This document shows positions 47,637-61,731 of a DNA stretch of 64,000 bases, piece by piece. How positions within the stretch are numbered: the first letter of the stretch is position 1; each line of letters starts with the position of its first letter. Both the position numbers and the translations under genes were made by a program. The stretch comes from Hippophae tibetana (taxonomy: Eukaryota > Streptophyta > Magnoliopsida > Rosales > Elaeagnaceae): the NCBI GenBank assembly GCA_037013495.1, contig CM072807.1:26020802-26084801 (forward strand), read 5' to 3'. The notes beneath the pieces are model-generated. The model saw nothing but the letters and a program-made list of their open reading frames with translations, was not told the origin of the DNA and searched no databases.

Positions 47637-50600
47637 AGAAAGATTGAATTGCTAAGAACCTGGTCAAGATGATCAAATCGTAAACATAAAGAAAAAGAAC
47701 GAAACAAAAGCAATAAGGTGGCACCAAACTTGAAGACATTTTTAATTATTGTAAACTATGAGATTTGGGTTCAAAAACGAGGAGAACTACACTTTTACTT
47801 CTATATGTTTTTAGGAATCTTAACCTGATTCGGTTTGAAATATTGTAATAGTTATTTCAAAATACGAATTAAAAGTTAAAACAGTTTAAAGTTGCAACCG
47901 TTATCAATACATTGTTTTTTAAAATTGTGAAGCTTATGAGCTCTCTTTTTTTCTAACAAAAAAATGAGGGGAACACGAAAAACAAAGGAGGAAAAAATGA
48001 CACAGTTTATTTAAAGAAAACTACGAAATAAAATCTAAAGATGCAAAAAATGACAACAAATTTGAAAAAATACAAAAGAAATGAAGGACAAAATCTCTTT
48101 CATTTTTTTTAATTTGCGACTTAAGTAAGGAGAAAACATTCAAACGGCCGATTTTTTTAAATCTAAAATACAAAAAATGAAGATAGATATTCTATTTTGA
48201 GAAATCAAGTAATTCATACTAGTTGATGTGTATTCTGTATGCGAAAATCATAGGAAGCCAATATCTCAAAAAAATAAGAAAGATTGAATTGCTAAGAACC
48301 TGGTCCAGATGATCAAATCGGAAACATAAAGAAAAAGAGCAAAACAAAAGCAAAAAGGTGGCACCAAAATTGAAGACATTTTTAATTATTGTAAACTATG
48401 AGATTTGGGTTCAAAAACGAGGAGAACAAAACTTTTACTTCTATATATTTTTAGGAATCTTAAACTGCTTCGGTTTGAAATATTATAATAGTTATTTCAA
48501 AGTACGAATTAAAAGTTAAAACATTTTAAAGTTGCAACCCTTATCAATACATTGTTTTTTAAAATTGTGAACCTTATGAACTCCCTTTTTTTTCAAACAA
48601 AAAAATGAGGTAAACACGAAAAACAAAGAAGAAAAAAATGACACAGTTTATTTAAAGAAAACTACGAAATAAAATCTAAAGATGCAAAAAATGACAACAA
48701 ATTTGAAAAAATACAAAAGAAATGAAGGACAAAATCTCTTTCATTTTTTTTAATTTGCGACTTAAGTAAGGAGAAAACATTCAAACGGCCGATTTTTTTA
48801 AATCTAAAATACAAAAAATGAAGATAGATATTCTATTTTGAGAAATCAAGTAATTCATACTAGTTGATGTGTATTCTGTATGCGAAAATCATAGGAAGCC
48901 AATATCTCAAAAAAATAAGAAAGATTGAATTGCTAAGAACCTGGTCCAGATGATCAAATCGTAAACATAAAGAAAAAGAACGAAACAAAAGCAAAAAGGT
49001 GGCACCAAACTTGAAGACATTTTTAATTATTGTAAACTATGAGATTTGGGTTCAAAAACGAGGAAACTACACTTTTACTTCTATATATTTTTAGGAATCT
49101 TAACCTACTTCGGTTTGAAATATTATAATAGTTATTTCAAAGTACGAATTAAAAGTTAAAACATTTTAAAGTTGCAACCCTTATCAATACATTGTTTTTT
49201 AAAATTGTGAACCTTATGAGCTCCCTTTTTTTTCAAACAAAAAAATGAGGTAAACACGAAAAACAAAGAAGAAAAAAATGACACAGATTATTTAAAGAAA
49301 ACTACGAAATAAAATCTAAAGATGCAAAAAATGACAACAAATTTGAAAAAATACAAAAGAAATGAAGGACAAAATCTCTTTCATTTTTTTTAATTTGCGA
49401 CTTAAGTAAGGAGAAAACATTCAAACGGCCGATTTTTTTAAATCTAAAATACAAAAAATGAAGATAGATATTCTATTTTGAGAAATCAAGTAATTCATAC
49501 TAGTTGATGTGTATTCTGTATGCGAAAATCATAGGAACCCAATAACTCAAAAAAATAAGAAAGATTGAATTGCTAAGAACCTGGTCAAGATGATCAAATC
49601 GTAAACATAAAGAAAAAGAACGAAACAAAAGCAATAAGGTGGCACCAAAATTGAATATATTTTTAATTATTGTAAACTATGAGATTTGGGTTCAAAAACG
49701 AGGAGAACTACACTTTTACTTCTATATGTTTTTAGGAATCTTAACCTGCTTCGGTTTGAAATATTATAATAGTTATTTCAAAATACGAATTAAAAGTTAA
49801 AACAGTTTAAAGTTGCAACCCTTATCAAGACATTGTTTTTTAAAATTGTGAAGCTTATGAGCTCTCTTTTTTTTCTAACAAAAAAATGAGGGGAACACGA
49901 AAAACAAAGAAGAAAAAAATGACACAGTTTATTTAAAGAAAACTACGAAATAAAATCTAAAGATGCAAAAAATGACAACAAATTTGAAAAAATAGAAAAG
50001 ACATGAAGGACAAACTTTCTTTCATTTTTTTTAATTTGCGACTTAAGTAAGGAGAAAACATTCAAACGGCCGATTTTTTTAAATATAAAATACAAAAAAT
50101 GAAGATAGATATTCTATTTTGAGAAATCAAGTAATTCATACTAGTTGATGTGTATTCTGTATGCGAAAATCAATGAAGCCAATATCTCAAAAAAATAAGA
50201 AAGATTGAATTGCTAAGAACCTGGTCAAGATGATCAAATCGGAAACATAAAGAAAAAGAACGAAACAAAAGCAATAAGGTGGCACCAAAATTGAAGACAT
50301 TTTTAATTATTGTAAACTATGAGATTTGGGTTCAAAAACGAGGAGAACTACACTTTTACTTCTATATATTTTTGGGAATCTTAAACTGCTTCGGTTTGAA
50401 ATATTATAATAGTTATTTCAAAGTACGAATTAAAAGTTAAAACATTTTAAAGTTGCAACCCTTATCAATACATTGTTTTTTAAAATTGTGAACCTTATGA
50501 GCTCTCTTTTTTTTCAAACAAAAAAATGAGGTGAACACGTAAAAAAAAGAAGAAAAAAATGACACAGATTATTGAAAGGAAACTACGAAATAAAATCTAA

Positions 50601-51479
50601 AGATGCAAAAAATGACAACAAATTTGAAAAAATACAAAAGACATGAAGGACAAAATTTCTTTCATTTTTTTTAATTTGCGACTTAAGTAAGGAGAAAACA
50701 TTCAAACGGCCGATTTTTTTAAATCTAAAATATAAAAAATGAAGATAGATATTCTATTTTGAGAAATCAAGTAATTCATCCTAGTTGATGTGTATTCTGT
50801 ATGCGAAAATCATAGGAACCCAATAACTCAAAAAAATAAGAAAGATTGAATTGCTAAGAACCTGGTCAAGATGATCAAATCGGAAATATAAAGAAAAAGA
50901 ACGAAACAAAAGCAATAAGGTGGCACCAAAATTGAAGATATTTTTAATTATTGTAAACTATGAGATTTGGGTTCAAAAACGAGGAGAACTACACTTTTAC
51001 TTCTATATGTTTTTAGGAATCTTAACCTGCTTCGGTTTGAAATATTATAATAGTTATTTCAAAATACGAATTAAAAGTTAAAACAGTTTAAAGTTGCAAC
51101 CGTTATCAATACATTGTTTTTTAAAATTGTGAAGCTTATGAGCTCTCTTTTTTTTCTAACAAAAAAATGAGGGGAAAACGAAAAACAAAGAAGAAAAAAA
51201 TGACACAGTTTATTTAAAGAAAACTACGAAATAAAATCTAAAGATGCAAAAAATGACAACAAATTTGAAAAAATAGAAAAGACATGAAGGACAAAATTTC
51301 TTTCATTTTTTTTAATTTGCGACTTAAGTAAGGAGAAAACATTCAAACGGCCGATTTTTTTAAATCTAAAATATAAAAAATGAAGATAGATATTATATTT
51401 TGAGAAATCAAGTAATTCATACTAGTTGATGTGTATTCTGTATGCGAAAATCAATGAAGCCAATATCTCAAAAAAAATA
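47637..51479 (+). repeat. 5,124-bp higher-order repeat, six-monomer part, copy 2
   Basis: Units 47637, 48277, 48918, 49558, 50198 and 50839 each lie 5,124 bp after their counterparts. The rare shortened tail atcaatgaagcc (before 45074 and before 50198) and gaatatattttt recur in register. The copies then part near 51370, where the second reads aaaatataaaaaatg and gatattatatt. Confidence 0.9.
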
Positions 51480-54041
51480 AGAAAGATTGAATTGCTAAGA
51501 ACCTGGTCAAGATGATAAAATCGGAAACATAAAGAAAAAGAACGAAACAAAAGCAATAAGGTGGCACCAAAATTGAAGACATTTTTAATTATTGTAAACT
51601 ATGAGATTTGGGTTCAAAAACGAGGAGAACTACACTTTTACTTCTATATGTTTTTAGGAATCTTAACCTGCTTGGGTTTGAAATATTATAATAGTTATTT
51701 CAAAATACTAATTAAAAGTTAAAACAGTTTAAAGTTGCAACCGTTATCAATACATTGTTTTTTAAAATTGTGAACCTTATGAGCTCTCTTTTTTTTCTAA
51801 CAAAAAAATGAGGTGAGCATGAAAAACAAAGAAGAAAAAAATGACACAGATTATTTAAAGAAAACTACGAAATAAAATCTAAAGATGCAAAAAATGACAA
51901 CAAATTTGAAAAAATACAAAAGACATGAAGGACAAACTTTCTTTCATTTTTTTTAATTTGCGACTTAAGTTAGGAGAAAACATTCAAACAGCCGATTTTT
52001 TTAAATATAAAATACAAGAAATGAAGATAGATATTCTATTTTGAGAAATCAAGTAATTCATACTAGTTGATGTGTATTCTGTATACGAAAATCATAGGAA
52101 GCCAATATCTCAAAAAAATAAGAAAGATTGAATTGCTAAGAACCTGGTCAAGATGATCAAATCGTAAACATAAAGAAAAAGAACGAAACAAAAGCAAAAA
52201 GGTGGCACCAAACTTGAAGACATTTTTAATTATTGTAAACTATGAGATTTGGGTTCAAAAACGAGGAAACTACACTTTTACTTCTATATATTTTTAGGAA
52301 TCTTAACCTACTTCGGTTTGAAATATTATAATAGTTATTTCAAAGTACGAATTAAAAGTTAAAACATTTTAAAGTTGCAACCCTTATCAATACATTGTTT
52401 TTTAAAATTGTGAACCTTATGAGCTCCCTTTTTTTTCAAACAAAAAAATGAGGTAAACACGAAAAACAAAGAAGAAAAAAATGACACAGATTATTTAAAG
52501 AAAACTACGAAATAAAATCTAAAGATGCTAAAAATGACAACAAATTTGAAAAAATACAAAAGAAATGAAGGACAAAATCTCTTTCATTTTTTTTAATTTG
52601 CGACTTAAGTAAGGAGAAAACATTCAAACGGCCGATTTTTTTAAATCTAAAATACAAAAAATGAAGATAGATATTCTATTTTGAGAAATCAAGTAATTCA
52701 TACTAGTTGATGTGTATTCTGTATGCGAAAATCATAGGAACCCAATAACTCAAAAAAATAAGAAAGATTGAATTGCTAAGAACCTGGTCAAGATGATCAA
52801 ATCGTAAACATAAAGAAAAAGAACGAAACAAAAGCAATAAGGTGGCACCAAAATTGAATATATTTTTAATTATTGTAAACTATGAGATTTGGGTTCAAAA
52901 ACGAGGAGAACTACACTTTTACTTCTATATGTTTTTAGGAATCTTAACCTGCTTCGGTTTGAAATATTATAATAGTTATTTCAAAATACGAATTAAAAGT
53001 TAAAACAGTTTAAAGTTGCAACCCTTATCAATACATTGTTTTTTAAAACTGTGAAGCTTATGAGCTCTCTTTTTTTTCTAACAAAAAAATGAGGGGAACA
53101 CGAAAAACAAAGAAGAAAAAAATGACACAGTTTATTTAAAGAAAACTACGAAATAAAATCTAAAGATGCAAAAAATGACAACAAATTTGAAAAAATAGAA
53201 AAGACATGAAGGACAAACTTTCTTTCATTTTTTTTAATTTGCGACTTAAGTAAGGAGAAAACATTCAAACGGCCGATTTTTTTAAATATAAAATACAAAA
53301 AATGAAGATAGATATTCTATTTTGAGAAATCAAGTAATTCATACTAGTTGATGTGTATTCTGTATGCGAAAATCAATGAAGCCAATATCTCAAAAAAATA
53401 AGAAAGATTGAATTGCTAAGAACCTGGTCAAGATGATCAAATCGGAAACATAAAGAAAAAGAACGAAACAAAAGCAATAAGGTGGCGCCAAAATTGAAGA
53501 CATTTTTAATTATTGTAAACTATGAGATTTGGGTTCAAAAACGAGGAGAACTACACTTTTACTTCTATATATTTTTGGGAATCTTAAACTGCTTCGGTTT
53601 GAAATATTATAATAGTTATTTCAAAGTACGAATTAAAAGTTAAAACATTTTAAAGTTGCAACCCTTATCAATACATTGTTTTTTAAAATTGTGAACCTTA
53701 TGAGCTCCCTTTTTTTTCAAACAAAAAAATGAGGTAAACACGAAAAACAAAGAAGAAAAAAATGACACAGATTATTTAAAGAAAACTACGAAATAAAATC
53801 TAAAGATGCAAAAAATGACAACAAATTTGAAAAAATACAAAAGAAATGAAGGACAAAATCTCTTTCATTTTTTTTAATTTGCGACTTAAGTAAGGAGAAA
53901 ACATTCAAACGGCCGATTTTTTTAAATCTAAAATACAAAAAATGAAGATAGATATTCTATTTTGAGAAATCAAGTAATTCATACTAGTTGATGTGTATTC
54001 TGTATGCGAAAATCATAGGAACCCAATAACTCCAAAAAATA
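51480..54041 (+). repeat. Four monomers with five-monomer displacement
   Basis: Unit 51480 has gataaaatcgg, cttgggtttg, atactaatt and gagcatg. Units 52121, 52761 and 53401 follow 48918, 49558 and 50198 at exactly 3,203 bp. The second half of unit 53401 has changed to the gagctccc/aggtaaac class. Unit 53401 also holds the only ggtggcgcc seen. Confidence 0.75.
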
Positions 54042-55963
54042 AGAAAGATTGAATTGCTAAGAACCTGGTCAAGATGATCAAATCGGAAAGATAAAGAAAA
54101 AGAACGAAACAAAAGCAATAAGGTGGCACCAAAATTGAAGACATTTTTAATTATTGTAAACTATGAGATTTGGGTTCAAAAACGAGGAGAACAAAACTTT
54201 TACTTCTATATGTTTTTAGGAATCTTAACATGCTTCGGTTTGGAATATTATAATAGTTATTTCAAAGTACGAATTAAAAGTTAAAACAGTTTAAAGTTGC
54301 AACCGTTATCAAAACATTGTTTTTTAAAATTGTGAAGCTTATGAGCTCTCTTTTTTTTCTAACAAAAAAATGAGGGGAAAACGAAAAACAAAGAAGAAAA
54401 AAATGACACAGTTTATTTAAAGAAAACAACGAAATAAAATCTAAAGATGCAAAAAATGACAACAAATTTGAAAAAATAGAAAAGACATGAAGGACAAAAT
54501 TTCTTTCATTTTTTTTAATTTGCGACTTAAGTAAGGAGAAAACATTCAAACGGCCGATTTTTTTAAATCTAAAATATAAAAAATGAAGATAGATATTATA
54601 TTTTGAGAAATCAAGTAATTCATACTAGTTGATGTGTATTCTGTATACGAAAATCATAGGAAGCCAATATCTCAAAAAAATAAGAAAGATTGAATTGCTA
54701 AGAACCTGGTCAAGATGATCAAATCGGAAACATAAAGAAAAAGAACGAAACAAAAGCAATAAGGTGGCACCAAAATTGAAGACATTTTTAATTATTGTAA
54801 ACTATGAGATTTGGGTTCAAAAACGAGGAGAACTACACTTTTACTTCTATATGTTTTTAGGAATCTTAACCTGCTTGGGTTTGAAATATTATAATAGTTA
54901 TTTCAAAATACTAATTAAAAGTTAAAACAGTTTAAAGTTGCAACCGTTATCCATACATTGTTTTTTAAAATTGTGAACCTTATGAGCTCTCTTTTTTTTC
55001 TAACAAAAAAATGAGGTGAGCATGAAAAACAAAGAAGAAGAAAATGACACAGATTATTTAAAGAAAACTACGAAATAAAATCTAAAGATGCAAAAAATGA
55101 CAACAAATTTGAAAAAATACAAAAGACATGAAGGACAAACTTTCTTTCATTTTTTTTAATTTGCGACTTAAGTTAGGAGAAAACATTCAAACAGCCGATT
55201 TTTTTAAATATAAAATACAAAAAATGAAGATAGATATTCTATTTTGAGAAATCAAGTAATTCATACTAGTTGATGTGTATTCTGTATACGAAAATCGTAG
55301 GAAGCCAATATCTCAAAAAAATAAGAAAGATTGAATTGCTAAGAACCTGGTCAAGATGATCAAATCGGAAACATAAAGAAAAAGAACAAAACAAAAGCAA
55401 TAAGGTGGCACCAAAATTGAAGACATTTTTAATTATTGTAAACTATGAGATTTGGGTTCAAAATCGAGGAGAACTACACTTTTACTTCTATATGTTTTTA
55501 GGAATCTTAACGAGCTTCGGTTTGAAATATTATAATAGTTATTTCAAAGTACGAATTAAAAGTTAAAACAGTTTAAAGTTGCAACCCTTATCAATACATT
55601 GTTTTTTAAAATTGTGAACCTTATGAGCTCCCTTTTTTTTCAAACAAAAAAATGAGGTGAACACGAAAAACAAAGAAGAAAAAAATGATACAGATTATTT
55701 AAAGAAAACTACGAAATAAAATCTAAAGATGCAAAAAATGACAACAAATTTGAAAAAATACAAAAGAAATGAAGGACAAACTTTCTTTCATTTTTTTTAA
55801 TTTGCGACTTAAGTAAGGAGAAAACATTCAAACGGCCGATTTTTTTAAATCTAAAATACAAAAAATGAAGATAGATATTCTATTTTGAGAAATCAAGTAA
55901 TTCATACTAGTTGATGTGTATTCTGTATGCGAAAATCAATGAAGCCAATATCTCAAAAAAATA
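54042..55963 (+). repeat. Three monomers of mixed subtypes
   Basis: Unit 54042 has ggaaagataaag, gagaacaaaac and aacatgcttcgg. Unit 54683 repeats unit 51480 at 3,203 bp (cttgggtttg, gagcatg). Unit 55324 is the caaaatcgagg/aacgagc class, related to 20496 and 29178. Confidence 0.7.
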
Positions 55964-57884
55964 AGAAAGATTGAATTGCTAAGAACCTGGTCAAGATGAT
56001 CAAATCGGAAACATAAAGAAAAAGAACGAAACAAAAGCAATAAGGTGGCACCAAAATTGAAGACATTTTTAATTATTGTAAACTATGAGATTTGGGTTCA
56101 AAAACGAGGAGAACTACACTTTTACTTCTATATATTTTTGGGAATCTTAAACTGCTTCGGTTTGAAATATTATAATAGTTATTTCAAAGTACGAATTAAA
56201 AGTTAAAACATTTTAAAGTTGCAACCCTTATCAATACATTGTTTTTTAAAATTGTGAACCTTATGAGCTCTCTTTTTTTTCAAACAAAAAAATGAGGTGA
56301 ACACGTAAAAAAAAGAAGAAAAAAATGACACAGATTATTGAAAGGAAACTACGAAATAAAATCTAAAGATGCAAAAAATGACAACAAATTTGAAAAAATA
56401 CAAAAGACATGAAGGACAAAATTTCTTTCATTTTTTTTAATTTTCGACTTAAGTAAGGAGAAAACATTCAAACGGCCGATTTTTTTAAATCTAAAATATA
56501 AAAAATGAAGATAGATATTCTATTTTGAGAAATCAAGTAATTCATACTAGTTGATGTGTATTCTGTATGCGAAAATCAATGAAGCCAATATCTCAAAAAA
56601 ATAAGAAAGATTGAATTGCTAAGAACCTGGTCAAGATGATCAAATCGGAAACATAAAGAAAAAGAACGAAACAAAAGCAATAAGGTGGCACCAAAATTGA
56701 AGACATTTTTAATTATTGTAAACTATGAGATATGGGTTCAAAAACGAGGAGAACTACACTTTTACTTCTATATATTTTTGGGAATCTTAAACTGCTTCGG
56801 TTTGAAATATTATAATAGTTATTTCAAAGTACGAATTAAAAGTTAAAACAGTTTAAAGTTGCAACCGTTATCAATACATTGTTTTTTAAAATTGTGAAGC
56901 TCATGAGCTCTCTTTTTTTTCTAACAAAAAAATGAGGGGAACACGAAAAACAAAGAAGAAAAAAATGACACAGTTTATTTAAAGAAAACTACGAAATAAA
57001 ATCTAAAGATGCAAAAAATGACAACAAATTTGGAAAAATAGAAAAGACATGAAGGACAAAATTTCTTTCATTTTTTTTAATTTGCGACTTAAGTAAGGAG
57101 AAAACATTCAAACGGCCGATTTTTTTAAATCTAAAATATAAAAAATGAAGATAGATATTATATTTTGAGAAATCAAGTAATTCATACTAGTTGATGTGTA
57201 TTCTGTATGCGAAAATCAATGAAGCCAATATCTCAAAAAAATAAGAAAGATTGAATTGCTAAGAACCTGGTCAAGATGATCAAATCGGAAACATAAAGAA
57301 AAAGAACGAAACAAAAGCAATAAGGTGGCACCAAAATTGAAGACATTTTTAATTATTGTAAACTATGAGATTTGGGTTCAAAAACGAGGAGAACTACACT
57401 TTTACTTCTATATGTTTTTAGGAATCTTAACCTGCTTCGGTTTGAAATATTATAATAGTTATTTCAAAGTAAGAATTAAAAGTTAAAACATTTTAAAGTT
57501 GCAACCCTTATCAATACATTGTTTTTTAAAATTGTGAACCTTATGAGCTCTCTTTTTTTTCAAACAAAAAAATGAGGTGAACACGTAAAAAAAAGAAGAA
57601 AAAAATGACACAGATTATTGAAAGGAAACTACGAAATAAAATCTAAAGATGCAAAAAATGACAACAAATTTGAAAAAATACAAAAGACATGAAGGACAAA
57701 ATTTCTTTCATTTTTTTTAATTTGCGACTTAAGTAAGGAGAAAACATTCAAACGCCCGATTTTTTTAAATCTAAAATATAAAAAATGAAGATAGATATTC
57801 TATTTTGACAAATCAAGTAATTTATACTAGTTGATGTGTATTCTGTATGCGAAAATCATAGGAACCCAATAACTCAAAAAAATA
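55964..57884 (+). repeat. Three monomers linked by the atcaatgaagcc tail
   Basis: Units 55964 and 56604 both have ttttgggaatc, and unit 57244 does not. Each is preceded by the tail atcaatgaagcc. They alternate the cacgtaaaaaaaag class (55964, 57244) with the gagggg class (56604), in keeping with repeated short exchanges at 640-1,280 bp. Confidence 0.7.
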
Positions 57885-59167
57885 AGAAAGATTGAATTGC
57901 TAAGAACCTGGTCAAGATGATCAAATCGGAAATATAAAGAAAAAGAACGAAACAAAAGCAATAAGGTCTCACCAAAATTGAAGACATTTTTAATTATTGT
58001 AAACTATGAGATTTGGGTTCAAAAACGAGGAGAACTACACTTTTACTTCTATATGTTTTTAGGAATCTTAACCTGCTTGGGTTTGAAATATTATAATAGT
58101 TATTTCAAAATACTAATTAAAAGTTAAAACAGTTTAAAGTTGCAACCGTTATCAATACATTGTTTTTTAAAATTGTGACCCTTATGAGCTCTCTTTTTTT
58201 TCTAACAAAAAAATGAGGTGAGCAAGAAAAACAAAGAAGAAAAAAAATGACACAGATTATTTAAAGAAAACTACGAAATAAAATCTAAAGATGCAAAAAA
58301 TGACAACAAATTTGAAAAAATACAAAAGACATGAAGGACAAACTTTCTTTCATTTTTTTTAATTTGCGACTTAAGTTAGGAGAAAACATTCAAACAGCCG
58401 ATTTTTTTAAATATAAAATACAAAAAATGAAGATAGATATTCTATTTTGAGAAATCAAGTAATTCATACTAGTTGATGTGTATTCTGTATACGAAAATCA
58501 TAGGAAGCCAATATCTCAAAAAAATAAGAAAGATTGAATTGCTAAGAACCTGGTCAAGATGATCAAATCGGAAACATAAAGAAAAAGAACAAAACAAAAG
58601 CAATAAGGTGGCACCAAAATTGAAGACATTTTTAATTATTGTAAACTATGAGATTTGGGTTCAAAATCGAGGAGAACTACACTTTTACTTCTATATGTTT
58701 TTAGGAATCTTAACAAGCTTCGGTTTGAAATATTATAATAGTTATTTCAAAGTACGAATTAAAAGTTAAAACAGTTTAAAGTTGCAACCCTTATCAATAC
58801 ATTGTTTTTTAAAATTGTGAACCTTATGAACTCTCTTTTTTTTCTAACAAAAAAATGAGGTGAACAAGAAAAACAAAAAAGAAAAAAATGACACAGATTA
58901 TTTAAAGAAAACTACGAAATAAAATCTAAAGATGCAAAAAATGACAACAAATTTGAAAAAATACAAAAGACATGAAGGACAAACTTTCTTTCATTTTTTT
59001 TAATTTGCGACTTAAGTAAGGAGAAAACATTCAAACGGCCGATTTTTTTAAATATAAAATACAAAAAATGAAGATAGATATTCTATTTTGAGAAATCAAG
59101 TAATTCATACTAGTTGATGTGTATTCTGTATGCGAAAATCATAGGAACCCAATAACTCAAAAAAATA
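57885..59167 (+). repeat. Two monomers: aaggtctcacc type and aacaagc type
   Basis: Unit 57885 introduces aaggtctcacc in place of aaggtggcacc, a marker confined to 57885, 59168, 61091 and 63657. Unit 58527 is the caaaatcgagg class with aacaagc. Its second half matches unit 60450 at 1,923 bp. Confidence 0.75.
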
Positions 59168-61731
59168 ACAAAGATTGAATTGCTAAGAACCTGGTCAAGA
59201 TGATCAAATCGGAAATATAAAGAAAAAGAACGAAACAAAAGCAATAAGGTCTCACCAAAATTGAAGACATTTTTAATTATTGTAAACTATGAGATTTGGG
59301 TTCAAAAACGAGGAGAACTACACTTTTACTTCTATATGTTTTTAGGAATCTTAACCTGCTTGGGTTTGAAATATTATAATAGTTATTTCAAAATACTAAT
59401 TAAAAGTTAAAACAGTTTAAAGTTGCAACCGTTATCAATACATTGTTTTTTAAAATTGTGAACCTTATGAGCTCTCTTTTTTTTATAACAAAAAAATGAG
59501 GTGAGCATGAAAAACAAAGAAGAAAAAAATGACACAGATTATTTAAAGAAAACTACGAAATAAAATCTAAAGATGCAGAAAATGACAACAAATTTGAAAA
59601 AATACAAAAGACATGAAGGACAAACTTTCTTTCATTTTTTTTAATTTGCGACTTAAGTTAGGAGAAAACATTCAAACAGCCGATTTTTTTAAATATAAAA
59701 TACAAAAAATGAAGATAGATATTCTATTTTGAGAAATCAAGTAATTCATACTAGTTGATGTGTATTCTGTATACGAAAATCGTAGGAAGCCAATATCTCA
59801 AAAAAATAAGAAAGATTGAATTGCTAAGAACCTGGTCAAGATGATCAAATCGGAAACATAAAGAAAAAGAACAAAACAAAAGCAATAAGGTGGCACCAAA
59901 ATTGAAGACATTTTTAATTATTGTAAACTATGAGATTTGGGTTCAAAATCGAGGAGAACTACACTTTTACTTCTATATGTTTTTAGGAATCTTAACGAGC
60001 TTCGGTTTTAAATATTATAATAGTTACTTCAAAGTACGAATTAAAAGTTACAACAGTTTAAAGTTGCAACCCTTATCGATACATTGTTTTTTAAAATTGT
60101 GAACCTTATGAGCTCCCTTTTTTTTAAAACAAAAAAAATGAGGTGAACACGAAAAACAAAGAAGAAAAAAATGATACAGATTATTTAAAGAAAACTACGA
60201 AATAAAATCTAAAGATGCAAAAAATGACAACAAATTTGAAAAAATACAAAATAAATGAAGGACAAAATCTCTTTCATTTTTTTTAATTTGCGACTTAAGT
60301 AAGGAGAAAACATTCAAACGACCAATTTTTTTAAATCTAAAATACAAAAAATGAAGATAGATATTCTATTTGAGAAATCAAGTAATTCATACTAGTTGAT
60401 GTGTATTCTGTATGCGAAAATCATAGGAAGCCAATATCTCAAAAAAATAAGAAAGATTGAATTGCTAAGAACCTGGTCAAGATGATCAAATCGTAAACAT
60501 AAAGAAAAAGAACGAAACAAAAGCAATAAGGTGGCACCAAACTTGAAGACATTTTTAATTATTGTAAACTATGAGATTTGGGTTCAAAAACGAGGAGAAC
60601 TACACTTTTACTTCTATATGTTTTTAGAATCTTAACCTACTTCGGTTTGAAATATTATAATAGTTATTTCAAAGTACGAATTAAAAGTTAAAACAGTTTA
60701 AAGTTGCAACCCTTATCAATACATTGTTTTTTAAAATTGTGAACCTTATGAACTCTCTTTTTTTTCTAACAAAAAAATGAGGTGAACAAGAAAAACAAAG
60801 AAGAAAAAAATGACACAGATTATTTAAAGAAAACTACGAAATAAAATCTAAAGATGCAAAAAATGACAACAAATTTGAAAAAATACAAAAGACATGAAGG
60901 ACAAACTTTCTTTCATTTTTTTTAATTTGCGACTTAAGTAAGGAGAAAAACATTCAAACGGCCGATTTTTTTAAATATAAAATACAAAAAATGAAGATAG
61001 ATATTCTATTTTTAGAAATCAAGTAATTCATACTAGTTGATGTGTATTCTGTATGCGAAAATCATAGGAACCCAATAACTCAAAAAAATAAGAAAGATTG
61101 AATTGCTAAGAACCTGGTCAAGATGATCAAATCGGAAATATAAAGAAAAAGAACGAAACAAAAGCAATAAGGTCTCACCAAAATTGAAGACATTTTTAAT
61201 TATTGTAAACTATGAGATTTGGGTTCAAAAACGAGGAGAACTACACTTTTACTTCTATATGTTTTTAGGAATCTTAACCTGCTTCGGTTTGAAATATTAT
61301 AATAGTTATTTCAAAATACGAATTAAAAGTTAAAACAGTTTAAAGTTGCAACCGTTATCAATACATTGTTTTTTAAAATTGTGAAGCTTATGAGCTCTCT
61401 TTTTTTTCTAACAAAAAAATGAGGGGAACACGAAAAATAAAGAAGGAAAAAATGACACAGTTTATTTAAAGAAAACTACGAAATAAAATCTAAAGATGCA
61501 AAAAATGACAACAAATTTGAAAAAATAGAAAAGACATGAAGGACAAATTTCTTTCATTTTTTTTAATTTGCGACTTAAGTAAGGAGAAAACATTCAAACG
61601 GCCGATTTTTTTTAAATCTAAAATATAAAAAATGAAGATAGATATTATATTTTGAGAAATCAAGTAATTCATACTAGTTGATGTGTATTCTGTATGCGAA
61701 AATCATAGGAAGCCAATATCTCAAAAAAATA
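59168..61731 (+). repeat. Four-monomer ~2,565-bp higher-order repeat, copy 1
   Basis: The units are aaggtctcacc/cttgggtttg/gatgcagaaaatg, then caaaatcgagg with agttacaacag, then cgtaaac, then aaggtctcacc/gaagctt. The last three recur at exactly 2,566 bp (62375, 63016, 63657), and the first recurs at 2,564 bp in altered form. Confidence 0.85.

Noticed and set aside
59890..60102. Plus-strand open frames of 67-70 codons (also at 62456-62659)
   Set aside because: Both start at GTG within ggtggcacc and exist only in the two units where agttacaac replaces the usual stop-containing agttaaaac. They are a by-product of one variant, copied by the four-monomer repeat.
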